Source of the DNA: Anadara kagoshimensis
Taxonomy: Eukaryota; Mollusca; Bivalvia; Arcoida; Arcidae
NCBI GenBank assembly: GCA_021292105.1
Contig: CM037869.1
Coordinates: 1,769,001-1,833,000 of the forward strand
Direction of reading: 5' to 3'
DNA length: 64,000 nt
Part shown: piece after piece, positions 12,795-25,000 of the stretch
How positions within the stretch are numbered: position 1 is the first letter of the stretch
Layout of the letters: each line of letters starts with the position of its first letter
The notes under the pieces: model-generated
Databases searched by the model: none
Told to the model about the DNA's origin: nothing
What the model saw: the letters and a program-made list of their open reading frames with translations, nothing else
Translations under genes and position numbers: made by a program

Positions 12795-13371
12795 AAGCTA
12801 TGGTCACAACCCGCCGTGCGTGTTTATTGTTCGTACGTTTTCTGCGGACGCCACGGGCACCACGTTTTTCTGAAAACGTGAGTAGGGAGGGCAAGCGCAG
12901 GGAGGACGTACGCCGTGGCGGCGGCTTTCAGCATACGTTGCGCACGTGGTAAGTGAGTTGTGCGTGCGTGTATCGTGCTTACCACGTACAATCTCCGTGC
13001 GATTGCCACGTTGTCGTACGGAGGCCGTACGTACACATGCAGCTGACGCACGCTTTCCTTACTCACTCGTACGTTGTAAGTGCGTGCAAGTACAATGAAA
13101 CGTGACTCACGGCGTCAGTGCGTTGTGGGGTCGTTGGCTGTGCAGGGCACGCACGTCACACGTACTGCCGTGAATCTGTAATGCGAACGCAGCCTGCACG
13201 CAGAGAAAGTTCTGCATGCACAAAGTGCTACGTCGTGTCTGCGTTCTCCTGCGTATTCACCAAAACGCACGGAGGCCGTACTTGCCACGTACGGATCGCC
13301 AAATTTCCCCCACGTTTTTACACGTAGACAGCACGCACTTGCACGTACGGCGGGTTGTGACCAAGGCTTTA
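12795..13371. mobile_element. CpG-rich terminal-inverted-repeat element
   Basis: The ends TGGTCACAACCCGCCGTGCG (12801) and GTACGGCGGGTTGTGACCA (13345-13363) are inverted copies. Trinucleotide TTA borders both sides, as a 3-bp target duplication would. The interior is strikingly GC- and CpG-rich (many ACGT, CGTACG, GGCCGTACG) against an AT-rich background. Several overlapping open frames on both strands are a by-product of GC content. A PIF/Harbinger-like origin is a guess from the TTA. Confidence 0.65.
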
Positions 13372-13844
13372 CCGTAGTCAAACGTTTTCTTCAGAGATCT
13401 TGATTTTTTTTCAAGAAATTGATCAAATCCCTTGCGTGTTTTGGAACAAGATTTTAGTAATACAATACACGCTTTGTCTCGATACAAGTATATTTCATAC
13501 GCACGATGCACGCGATTTGATAAATCATATCACGGCGTCAGGGAAATTATTTATTGTATATGCACAATGAACACAGACGAGGCATAAAGAAATGGTTTTT
13601 ATTATAAGATTTACAACAAGAGACATAGAATGTAATTTGCCAAACTTAATTGATTTTGCCAGTGAATAATTCAAGTCAAAGACATTTTACAATGCTTAAC
13701 TGTCAGAGATGTGGATTGAACTAACGCCAAATATTTGAATTTTAATCATTGAAATATGTAATATACTGAAAATATAACTGTATCAAAGTCCCATGTGGTT
13801 ACACCTCAATCATTTAAAACACCTCATATTTTCATATTTGTGTC

Positions 13845-13893
13845 AGAGAGAGAGAGAGAGAGAGAGAAGAGAAGAGAGAGAGAGAGAGAGAGA
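13845..13893 (+). repeat. (GA)n microsatellite
   Basis: GA run with two interruptions. Confidence 0.9.
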
Positions 13894-14341
13894 TCTATTG
13901 TCTTAGTTGATGTTAGGATACATATATAGTAAAAATGTTTCATATACCCCATTAATTATCTAATAAAACCAGATGTGGCTAGTTTTGTAATATTTAAATC
14001 ATGTAGGTTTAATAGAAATTATCAGAAAAAGCAATACTCATAAACCAAATTTGTTATATATAAGGAAATGAAACAAAGTCTGTAAAGAAGAGACAAAAAT
14101 TGATTTAATACAAGAACACGCAAGTACAAACACAAAAGTTGGAAAACATAACTAAATAATTACCATGCAAACTTTAAAAAAATGTAAATCTTCATTGAAA
14201 AAGAAAAGAGTCATACAAATAATATTTTTTATCTTTTTAAATTAAGAGGAAGAGGGAACAATTTATAGTGGTAGAACGAATTTTTTACATTTTGACGATA
14301 AAAGGATACAGAAGACCAGCAACCAAGAGTCTGGGTGGTGA

Positions 14342-14343
<2 letters not shown>

Positions 14344-14376
<33 letters not shown>

Positions 14377-14438
14377 AATTGATTGAATGATTGATTGAAT
14401 GAATGAATGAATGAATGAATGAATGAATGAATCATTCA
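14344..14438 (+). repeat. (ATTG)n/(AATG)n tetranucleotide repeat
   Basis: TTGA units shift to ATGA units; the 3' end forms a small ATGAATGA/TCATTCAT palindrome. Poly-T runs follow at about 14731-14765. The rest up to 15565 is AT-rich with nothing recognised. Confidence 0.9.
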
Positions 14439-14732
14439 TTGGGGGTTTTACGTCTCAGTCAATAATGTTTCATTTATATCAGGAATGCCACCAGCTAAAG
14501 ATTATAAACATTAGTAAATGTAAAAGATATATATTAAAAAAAATTAATTCGAGTTTTGCAATAACTTATACCTGTATATTATTACCTGTTTATTAAAATA
14601 CTAGTACGTGTATTTAGATATTTATATGTATCGTATATAAGGATATTGTTTATTTGTTATTTATTGTATTCCTGTTTACCGAAATCGAAAACAAAAAAAC
14701 AACAAAACATTATGAACGTTGTCTAGACATAT

Positions 14733-14764
<32 letters not shown>

Positions 14765-15565
14765 TGATTTGTCATCATTTATAATGAAAATTTCTGGTAA
14801 AAAAACAAATATCAGGTAACCAGGTTTGTATTTTTTGTTTTATTAATTTTTTTTTATATTAGTGATCAGGGGCAGATTTAAAAAATCTGACACCCCCTAA
14901 ACTTTTTTTTTATTAAAAGCAATAACCATGTTGGATCGTATTGCCTTATATGTACGTAGTCAGGCTAGGTATTTTTTCACGTGAAGTCTTCAGATTATTG
15001 AAAAAAATGGCTGTCAATCCGAGATGGCTGCCTAAAAAGACTTTTTAGTATTAAAATTCAATAAAAAAAATTAACCGCTTAATCTTTTAATTATATCGCT
15101 GCATCATTTTAATACAATAAACCAATATATTGAATATAAATAAAATAAGTTATAATTATCTCAATATTATAAATATTATATGTTATTATTTTTTTTATTT
15201 CCAAAGTACAGTTTTTATTCGATAAACTTACTTCACATTATCCACATTATTTCTTTTTCAAAAGTCAGCACTATTGGGAATAATTAGCCCCTTGAAATTT
15301 GAAGAATAATTTTAACACCGAAAACCCATTACTTTTGTTCCACATGTTATTAATTGCATATGTAGTTGTGGGAGACTGATTAATATAAGAATTTAATTCT
15401 TGTATCAGAATCCCAACTTATATTTTGTAATCTTCAACTTTGTGAAATGATACTCATTGAATAAATATTTTTTAAACTAACACCGAAAACCCAGCGATTA
15501 TATGAATGCCAATAAAATGGTATTCAATGAACGATGAAATTTTACAATAAAAAAGTCGAAATCAA

Positions 15566-15805
15566 ACATACTAATCCATATCCGAAAGCAAAGTAAAAAA
15601 TTTGAAACTGCCAACGTGAACTTCCACCAGGGAAGCGAGGCCGGGTGCTCCGGAAGTGTAAGTATCTCCTATGTAGCTACACCCGCCACGTGTGTAATCA
15701 AAATTGAATGATAGGAACAAGAAACTATGGGACGTCAAATATATCAGGACAATCTTGGACAGAGAGACGTCAAACTTATCAACAATACTGTGATGATGAC
15801 CATGA
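15566..15805 (-). mobile_element. Truncated RT-element 3' tail
   Basis: Reverse-orientation copy with CCATATCCGAAAGC, GAGGCCGGGTGCTCCGGAAG, TAGCTACACCCGCCACGTGT and GGGACGTCAAATATATC. It reaches further 5' than most copies. Confidence 0.75.
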
Positions 15806-17409
15806 ATTATTTATGATATTACAATCAACTTTCTTGTTCAAAGGCAATGACACTTTTGATTTTCTCATGCATATGACAATGCCCAACAAAGTCTTTTTGA
15901 CTTTTGAAAAGATAAGCAAGGGATATTATACCGATGCAAAATATCTAGCAACATAACATAGGTGTTGTAGTTACAATGAAATCACGACAACCTTGATTAA
16001 GTACAGGTAGAAATTGTGGCTTGATACGTACATACCGATGTCCCTTGCAAGCTCCAAATCCAAATAGACACCAGAACATATACTGTTATAACAATCGACA
16101 ATAAACATGACGTCTAACTAAAACTCTGTGTTATTTTATTGTTCATTCCTTACCATGTTATTCGTGAAATTTCTGACTTTATTACTGTTGTTATAAAACA
16201 AATTAATTTTCAAATTTAAAAAAAAAGAACGTCAATATCTTAAAACAATGCTGTCATTGGTAACGCCATATACCATTTAAAAAAAACATATTCATTCAAT
16301 GCATTCAATAAATGATTTAAAAATGGCATATGACAGATAAATGTATTCATAAGCTACCCAATAAATAGCTCAAAGTTTATTTTTATGTTTTATATATAAA
16401 ATGATTTGTACAAATGGGTTATGTAATTTTGCACTTTACAACATGCAGTTTTTTGTTAGTCCCCCTTTTTACTTCATTTGCAATCATGAAATATTAGTCC
16501 ATATTTACTAGTACCAATGGGTAGTTTTTATAGGTTTTCTGCATTTATATTTTGTACTAATTGAATATTAAAACCAGTATACTAGTTTATGGTTATAAAT
16601 ATCAGACATTAAATAATTGGGATGGTTAGGATCCTCAAAACCCACTTAATACCCTTTTGCCATTGTAAATAGTACCTAAACTAAAGAAGGAGTCTTTAAT
16701 TTCATTTCAATGTACATTTTTTGCTCTTGTTCCATTAGTTTGTTGTTGTTGTTGTTGTTGTTGTTGCTGTTGTTTTGGTTATTGTGAAGCACTATGCATT
16801 TCCATCTAATTCAAATCTTTTTTGGGAGATATGTAGAAAAATTCGTATCGGAAAGATTGTTGGTACAACAAAGCAACTGACAAGCCACAGTTGTTACTCA
16901 CAGAACTTTTAATGACATAACAGTAGGCTTCTGTCGATAGTTAATATTGACTATTTGGTCAAATAATCGAGATGAATTCAACCTTAATAAAACGGCTCCA
17001 ATCAGTCAAGTAATAATGTAACACTCTGTATGACAAAGATTTCTGATTAATCGCTTAATGTATAAGTCCGTTGATAAATTGTATAAAATTGCCAATGTTA
17101 TTGACCAATATCCCATTGAATGTCCATATTGCACGGTGATCAAAATAGTCTACGGAAGTGTTATATGAACCTATTATGTGTTACACAAAACACTGATTTA
17201 CTGACATCGTGTCGTTTTTAATTTTGCATGAGGACATCTATGTCATGAAAATAACAAAAACAGAAAATAAAACCAGTTATGTTGTGATAATTCGAGCTTT
17301 TAGGGAAACTGTTTAATTTCACCTAAATCTTATACGTTTTTGTAAATAGGTCTTTATGTGATCATCTCCAGAGTAAAAGAAAGGCTTTCGTCTATATCAT
17401 TATATCCCG
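15806..17409. other. AT-rich intergenic DNA, nothing recognised
   Basis: A GTT trinucleotide run lies at about 16741-16766. No gene supported. Confidence 0.4.
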
Positions 17410-17662
17410 CTTAAAAAGTGGGGGGGGTTTATATGTGATAGGGGTGTCCGACTGTGTGTCCGTCCGTCCTTCCGCTACACCTTAGGGTACTTATCTCTTA
17501 TCCGCAACTCCTCCTAAACCCTTCAATGGATTTTCATGAAACTTTCACACAATCTTTGCGATATAATGTAAATGTGCATCTCCTATTTAAAATTTGATCC
17601 AATGGATTTTTGGGAGCGGGGCATATTTTTGTGAGCTTGTGGCTTACAGTTTTTCTAGTTTA
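17410..17662. repeat. Probable dispersed repeat with GTCCGTCCGTCC core
   Basis: An unusually GC-richer block that starts near a G8 run and contains GTGTGTCCGTCCGTCC. It resembles in style the ACGGACGGACGG end of the element at 55487-56231, on the other strand. Element type is uncertain. Confidence 0.35.
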
Positions 17663-18239
17663 TAACTAATATGTTGCAACGCTAAAGCTATTGTGTATGT
17701 CTAAACAGTAGCCACAGCAACCAAAACAAACGAAAATACATTGTATAACAATAATAATTAAAAATGACCACATAACAATATTGAGACAGTTTATTATGAT
17801 GCGAGAGATTGTTGTGATGAAATAATGACACAATGGTTTCCATTGTCGAGCCTCAATATTAAATAGCAATAGTTTAATACTCTTTCTGGTACAGGATTGA
17901 ATTGACACAAGTATATATATCTTCAGTTATTTCAGAGTAAGAAAGCAACTACCACTACAGAAATAACTGCTAAAAGACAACACCACCAACAACAATAACA
18001 TAATAATAATAATAATAATGATAATTTTTATTTTATTTTCAGAATGTGTTAACAAAGTATATTAGTATGTGGACTTTCTTAAATGCTAGGAAAATAATTA
18101 TAAATCTCAGAATCCCTCACAGTAATATAGGAATGAAGATTTAACCAAATTGACAGAAACATAAGTGATAGATTTCGTGCATGCATCAGAACACTTAGTT
18201 ATTCTGTCGATAAAATTCTTCATTTGATTGGTTATTGTT
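17663..18239. other. AT-rich DNA upstream of the TNF ligand gene
   Basis: Contains an AAT run near 18002-18018. No open frame with family features. Confidence 0.35.
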
Positions 18240-18573
18240 GAATGTCACGTGATATTTACAGTGAGGCTGAACAAAATCCGATATTGATGTTGTATTATAC
18301 AGGCAGTATGCAGCATTATATCAGTGTATATACAAAGCGAAGTTATAACATGTTTTCTTATAATAGCTGATATAACTAACGCTAGTAACAAAGAGTGAAG
18401 ACATGCATGCACGTGATTAGCGCACACACACACGTAAATATATAGGTGTATATTATAGGGCAGTAATTAGACGAACATCTGCTGAAGATATATATCATAA
18501 TAAAGAAGAAAACACTGAGATTTAGTAGAAGATCGCATGTTAGAGTTTAATTATAGTCATTACTATTGTCTAA
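18240..18573 (+). promoter_or_regulatory. Putative promoter and 5' UTR of the TNF ligand gene
   Basis: A TATA-like stretch, TAAATATATAG, lies at 18435-18445, about 130 bp before the ATG. Two E-box hexamers CACGTG occur at 18246-18251 and 18410-18415. I saw no NF-kB consensus (GGGRNNYYCC) here. The transcription start is not determinable from sequence and a non-coding 5' exon further upstream is possible. Confidence 0.3.
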
Positions 18574-19026
18574 ATGTCTGGTCCGAATAATTGTGTTTCT
18601 GAAGGATTACTATGTGGACAAAAAGTGAACAACTTAAACCATGGAATTCCTAGTTCCTCTGGAGAGGGGTGTTACTTAGAGCATCATAGACTCCAAGACG
18701 ATATAGCACGACTTAGGAAACATTTATATGTATTTAATGCTGCCTTGGTAACACTTTTTATAGTTATTATAACAATTATTACAATATTCTTTGTAAAACT
18801 TGGATATGATATTGTAAATCATTCACACAAACCTAAAGTCGGAGAGGAGATTTATAAGATACTAGAGCAGGAGGAACTGTGTGTACCCTGTGATGACATG
18901 AGATTGGGACCCAGCGTGGAGGAAAATAGAATGTTAGATCAGTTTAAAAGAAAGAAAGATCCTGATCTAGAGGACGAGCAATGTTGTATACAAACACCTA
19001 AACAGTTAATGTCATCACTACAAATG
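18574..19026 (+). CDS. TNF ligand exon 1: cytoplasmic tail, membrane anchor, stalk
   Basis: Encodes residues 1-151. An in-frame TAA lies directly before the ATG (18571-18573), so this is the first possible Met in the exon; the base at -3 is T, a weak Kozak context. Residues 1-50 are polar with C7, C14 and C33. Residues 51-77 form one hydrophobic helix rich in V, I, L and F, with R/K just before it, as expected for type II topology. The stalk carries CVPC (103-106) and CC (137-138), candidates for interchain disulphides. The exon ends in phase 0 at ATG|GTAAGT. Reading past the donor gives only Leu-Ser repeats from a CT microsatellite, which supports the boundary. Confidence 0.88.
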
Positions 19027-19032
19027 GTAAGT

Positions 19033-19079
<47 letters not shown>

Positions 19080-22000
19080 CGAACTCTTGTTTACTATAAA
19101 ATGTTTTCCCGAAGAACATTTTAATGCAAAAAGGCACGCTTCTATATGCGTATATTTTGAAGTCCACAGTGAAATCATGGACTTTATTCAAATTAAAGAT
19201 TAGATTGGAATATTCAAAGATCATTGGGACATTAAAGGGCCTAATTATGACGATTTGGCAAGTTCTACCTGACGTGCGATTAAGATGTTTCCTATTAACA
19301 CCATTGGCATTGGTAATTAAGAGTCTAAAGAAAATATTCAATAGAGTCGCTCTAGCTTTCAGTTCTGATGTGCTAGGACTTGTAGTACAGTAATTACACA
19401 TACCCATATAGTGAACAGTAGAAGTTTGACTATTTGAGAAAAAATCTTGCAAGGATTTTAATATACTAATAGCATTGTATGACATTCAAAAAGTTACACA
19501 ATCCATGTTATTGAATCATTTCTTGACAAGAAAGGACACCATTTTGGCGGTATGACAAACATTTATACATGATACATCAATTCATATATACACGACTAAA
19601 AATAGTAACTTTGTTTGATAAAAACCCAAAATCACAAGCTAACCACCCAAACCTTCATAATGAAATTAACAGAAAAGCTCCAGTTTTCACTAACTGCTTT
19701 CGAATGGTAATAATGTTATTTTATAAAACCCCAAAACATGATTACAACCCAAACATATACGCTTCATAAGGAAATTGATAGAAAAGCTCCAGTTCTTACT
19801 AACTGCTTACAAATGGTAATAGTAACTTTATTTGATAAAAACTCAAAACACATGCTTACAACCCAAACATATAATAGTACATAATTATATACATGTAGTA
19901 TAAGCTTCATAATGAAGTTAACACAAAAGCTCCAATTCTCACTAACTGCTTACTAATAATTATAGCAACTTTATTTGCCTCAAAACACAAACTTACAACC
20001 CAAACATATACATGTATGTATATATAGTACAAGATATATAATGAAATTAACACAGAAGTTTCAGTTCACATTAACTGCAGTAACTTGATTTGATAAAACC
20101 ACAAAACACAAACTCATATCCTGAGTATACATGTATATATACAAAGTAAGGCTTTGTAATGAAATTAACAGAGAAGTCCCAGTTCTCGGTAACTGATTCA
20201 TCATTCATTAATTGTAGAAGCAATAATGACATTATACTATACACACGTATTTGGTTCTTATTCCCTTTGTACTTATTGACAATCAATACCCAGCTACCTG
20301 GCAGTAATTATACGAAGATACACTGGACACTTAAATACTTCTAAAGAATCAATCGTATTATTGGCTCTACCAAGTTTGCTGATATTGTAATCGGGCTCTC
20401 GGATTTGTCAGCCGTATGTTATGGGACTAGGTAATCGGGCTTTTAGATTTGTCAGGCGTATGTTATTGTACTAGGCTTGCTGACAATTTAATAAGGCTTT
20501 CGGATTTGTCAGCCGTATGTTATGGGACTAGGTTTGCTGACAATGGCATCGGGCTTTCAGATTTGTTCACCGTATGTTATAGGACTAGGTGTGCTGATAA
20601 TGTAATCTGGCTATCAGATTTGTCATCCGTATGTTATGGGACTAGGTTTGCTGACAATGTAATCTGGCTATTAGATTTGTCATCATATGTTATGGGACTA
20701 GGTGTGCTGACAATGTAATCTGGTTTTCGGATTTGTTAGCCGTATGTTATGGGACTAGGTTTGCTGACAATGTAATCTGGTGTTCGGATTTGTCGGCCGT
20801 ATGTTATGGGACTAGGTTTGCTGACAATGTAATCTGGCTATCAGATTTGTCATCATATGTTATGGGACTAGGTGTGCTGACAATGTAATCGGGCTTTTGG
20901 ATTTGTTTACCGTATGTTATGGGACTAGGTTTGCTGACAATGGCATCGGGCTTTCGGATTTGTCAGCCGTATGTTATGGGACTAGGTTTGCTGACAATGG
21001 CATCGGGCTTTTGGATTTGTTAACCGTATGTTATGGGACTAGGTTTGCTGACAATGGCATCGGGCTTTCGGATTTGTCAGCCGTATGTTATGGGACTAGG
21101 TTTGCTGACAATGGCATCGGGCTTTTGGATTTGTCATCATATGTTATGGGACTAGGTGTGCTGACAATGTAATCGGGCTTTTGGATTTGTTAACCGTATG
21201 TTATGGGACTAGGTTTGCTGATAATGTAATCGGAGTTTCAGATTTAGCAGCCGTATGTTATGGGACTAGGTTTGCTGACAATGTAATCTGGTTTTCGGAT
21301 TTGTTAACCGTATGTTATGGGACTAGGTTTGCTGATAATGTAATCGGGCTCTCGGATTTGTCAGCCGTATGTTAAGGGACTAGGTAATCGGGCTTTTAAG
21401 TTAAACTTTGTCAGCCGTATGTTATTGGATTAGGCTTGCTGACAATTTAATCGGGCTTTCGGATTTGTCAGCCGTATGTTATGGGACTAGGTTTGCTGAC
21501 AATGTAATCGGGCTTTCAGACTTGTCAGCCGTATGTTATGGGACTAAGTTTGCTGACAATGTAATCGGGCTTTCAGACTTGTCAGCCGTATGTTATGGGA
21601 CTAGGTTTGCTGACAATGTAATCTGGTTTTCGGATTTGTTCACCGTATATTATGGGTCTAGGTCTGCTGATAATATGTAATCGGGTTTTCGGCCGTATGT
21701 TATGGGATTAAAAAGATAATAGCTACAAATGTGTCTACTGCAAGTGCGAGGAGGAGACACGGTATTTGAAGTAATGCAGTGTTTTATTTCAACTAATGTT
21801 TAATATCAATGAATTCCAATTTATTTTAAAAACATATTTAAACTAATATACTTGCTATATTTTGTTTTATCTAACATTAGACTAGTTTTTCTTCAAAATA
21901 CAAGTTTTATCAAACACGCATGATACAGAATCTTGTATCACCACACTGTGGTGATACACAGTGTGGTGATACAACATTGACGGTAAAGTGCACGTGCACG

Positions 22001-25000
22001 TTCTCATTGTGACGTCATTAGGGAGAATGTAGAACAATGTCATAACATAGTTCAGTGGTTTTCTGTGGTAAAATGTAATTTTTCACATTAAGTATTGTTT
22101 TTTTATTGTTTTAAATAACCTAATTGGAAATGTTAGATAAAAATATTATATACACAGTGTGTAGGTACAACCCTCGCATCAGGTCTCGTCCTTTTTTCGT
22201 AGCTGTATCACTACTCGTCGCGCAAGCGCGACTCGTAGTGATACGGCTACGAAAAAAGGACTCGACCTGATACTGAGGGTTATACCTACACCACTGTGTA
22301 TATAAAATGTATGTATCATGTTCGAGATAGTTAAGCCTTATTCCAATGCAAGTATGTTTGAATCAGTTGTATGGTCTTAAACGTATTGTGAAACATGTTT
22401 GATAAGCGCCTAAGAAAAGTTTTGTGAAACATTGTGAATTTTTTTTAAAAGTAATTTGCTACTTTTTATTTTTATAAAATAATGCATATATACCAATTTT
22501 GAATGTATTGAATGATAACATTTAAGATAATGGAATATACATATACCGGCGTTGGACATTTGGGCGAAAGCATAGGACAAAAGAGCGAGAAAATACGGAC
22601 GTTGGAGCTCAAATGTCTACTAAATCGTCGCCCCTAAAATGTCCACTAGAACCTTTTTTCATTTTCGCTCAAATGACCTGCGCCCACATAAACACTAACT
22701 TTATTTCCGTCTTTAACTGACAACACAATCCCAAGTATTTAAAGCATATATACCCTTCATGCCAAATTACCCCATTTCACAAAAAAAAGTTGTGTTCAGT
22801 AAGAATACTGTTTTGTGTTGTCACCGCAGGGTAACATAATGCAAAAATAAATACATTTTATTGTGTACCTTTTAAAAGATGTTTTTAACAAAAAATAAAT
22901 AAAAAAATAAAGTACGTTTCTTTGGTAACGTAACGGGAAAAGGCTTATTAAATAGTGTTCAGTTCATACCAATACGAAACATAACTCGTGAAGCAATATA
23001 TCTCTAGATATCATACGATCCAATATAATGATGACATTTTAACAGCCAGACAGAATTTTTTATCGGAAAAACAAGAATCTATCTATTTCCTGAAAAATAC
23101 AGTTTCCAAATACATAATTATTTATATATATGACATTCAAATCGTATACTTATTGTCTTTACCTGAATATTTAAAGTGTACATATTCACAACATATGTAT
23201 TCTTAAAAAATAACATTAACAAATATTAACCGTATGATATAATAAAATTTTGTAACTTTTCGTTAAAAGTACCTGTTAACCGTGTTTAATAACTTGCTTG
23301 TATGTGCATTTCGTGTTTTGTGCGTGATAAGGTGTACAATTTAAATAAAAAATCGATTCTATTTTCATGTAGTGCTTGTAATAAGGTATTATATCTTAAA
23401 TAAAAATAGGGGTGGTGGTGTGTGGATTTTTTAAAATCAAAATTGTTGCCACGGAAACGGTATTTTCATGTAGTGCTTGCATCGGATATCTGTGAGCACC
23501 ACAGCATAAGTTTGGTAAAACATGTATTGGCCCTTTCGAATACTTTTTTTTCAAAATCTTGGGAAAAAATTGGTTTCACATTTTTTTACCTAAGCACTTG
23601 TATTCTGAAACCGCCGTCTAGTGTTGTTAAATTACAGCTGGTACATGTTGATATGTAATTTGGACATGGACAGATATGTTTAAGTTGTGATATTTACATA
23701 TTGGTTTCACAATTTTTACCCAAGCATTACTGATGAGGAATTGTATTCCGAAACGGCCGTCTAGTGTTGTAAAATTACAGCTGGTATAATATGTAATTTG
23801 GACATGGACCGATATGTTTAAGTTGTGATATTAACATGTCAGTACCTGGTGTTATCCTGGAAATCCGAACAATGAGAATCAAAAAGCCTCTACGACGGAT
23901 AGTAATATTGAAAATCTGAAATTTAACTAAGGTAACAATCCCATCCCTTAAGAAAGTGTTAAAAATTAACGCCGTTGGCTTGGTAACTTAATTTTGTATA
24001 ATATTAAATCCAGAAAGTTGGTGTTCAATCGCCATGTCCGCAGGCAACATATCTAAAGTAAGCTGACTCCTCTCCAAATAATTATATTTCACACCCCAAC
24101 ATGACAATGGTATTTTGAATTTCTATGCTGGCAGCGGATTTTGTTTCCAAACAACACGGCTTGTGTTTGAAATTTGATATTGATAAATTTATACTGCTAA
24201 AAAAAACGTAAAAAAGTATCTAAAAGTAAATGTCACTAGTGATTATTACCAAAGATATCCATGGCCCGAAGAAAAATTATACATTTGATGTACTGGGGTC
24301 AAAGGTGTTGTATTTTCCATCGAAACAATGTCCCTGTTTACTCCCCAAAACGTTATATCGTTACCGTCAGGTCATATTTGTCTATGCTAGGGTTTCATCT
24401 AGCGACCGAAATACACACGCAGACTAAATTGGATTGCAAGAGCTTTTATGTCGCGTCACTACTAACTTAAACGAAATGAACAAAATAAATAAATAAACGC
24501 ATTACTAATACATCATTTTCATCATCTTTGTCATCGTCGTCGGCGGCGGCGACGGCCATTTTGACTATCGAGTTAACCGAGGACCTGACAACTCCTCTTT
24601 TGTTGCTCGATTTTGCTTGCTCGATTATGCTCTTAATCATCAGATACATTATTAATTGCCGATTCTTGTATTTTATCAGAAATTCCTGCGTTTAACCAAG
24701 GTAAAGCCGTCTGTAGAACCAATATGGTGTAACTCGATACATAAAACTGTAGTTACTGATGTTGTAATGTAACAAACATAAATAAAACATGTCAAACATC
24801 AATACCTCTTAATAATTAAAGTCAACTGTAAGTGTAAAAATATAATAAAGAGTTTGTAACAATAACTGCACAAATATCATTGTTCAAATCAAGTGAACAA
24901 CACAGCATTCTATAAGAGAATATGTTAAACGGTGCTTAATCTAAACAGTCCAAAGCTCTAGGTATCCACAAGAAATATTTTGATATTTTTCACTACGGGG

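Noticed and set aside
12824-13511. Several overlapping open frames in a GC-rich block
   Set aside because: High GC removes stop codons on both strands; the block has terminal inverted repeats and no protein family feature.
20449-21680. Series of plus-strand frames with a 19-residue repeat
   Set aside because: Frame-preserving 57-bp minisatellite, broken by stops and shifts, in the middle of a TNF intron.
20366-21711. CRISPR-like array
   Set aside because: Units are contiguous 57-bp tandem repeats without unique spacers, in a eukaryotic intron.
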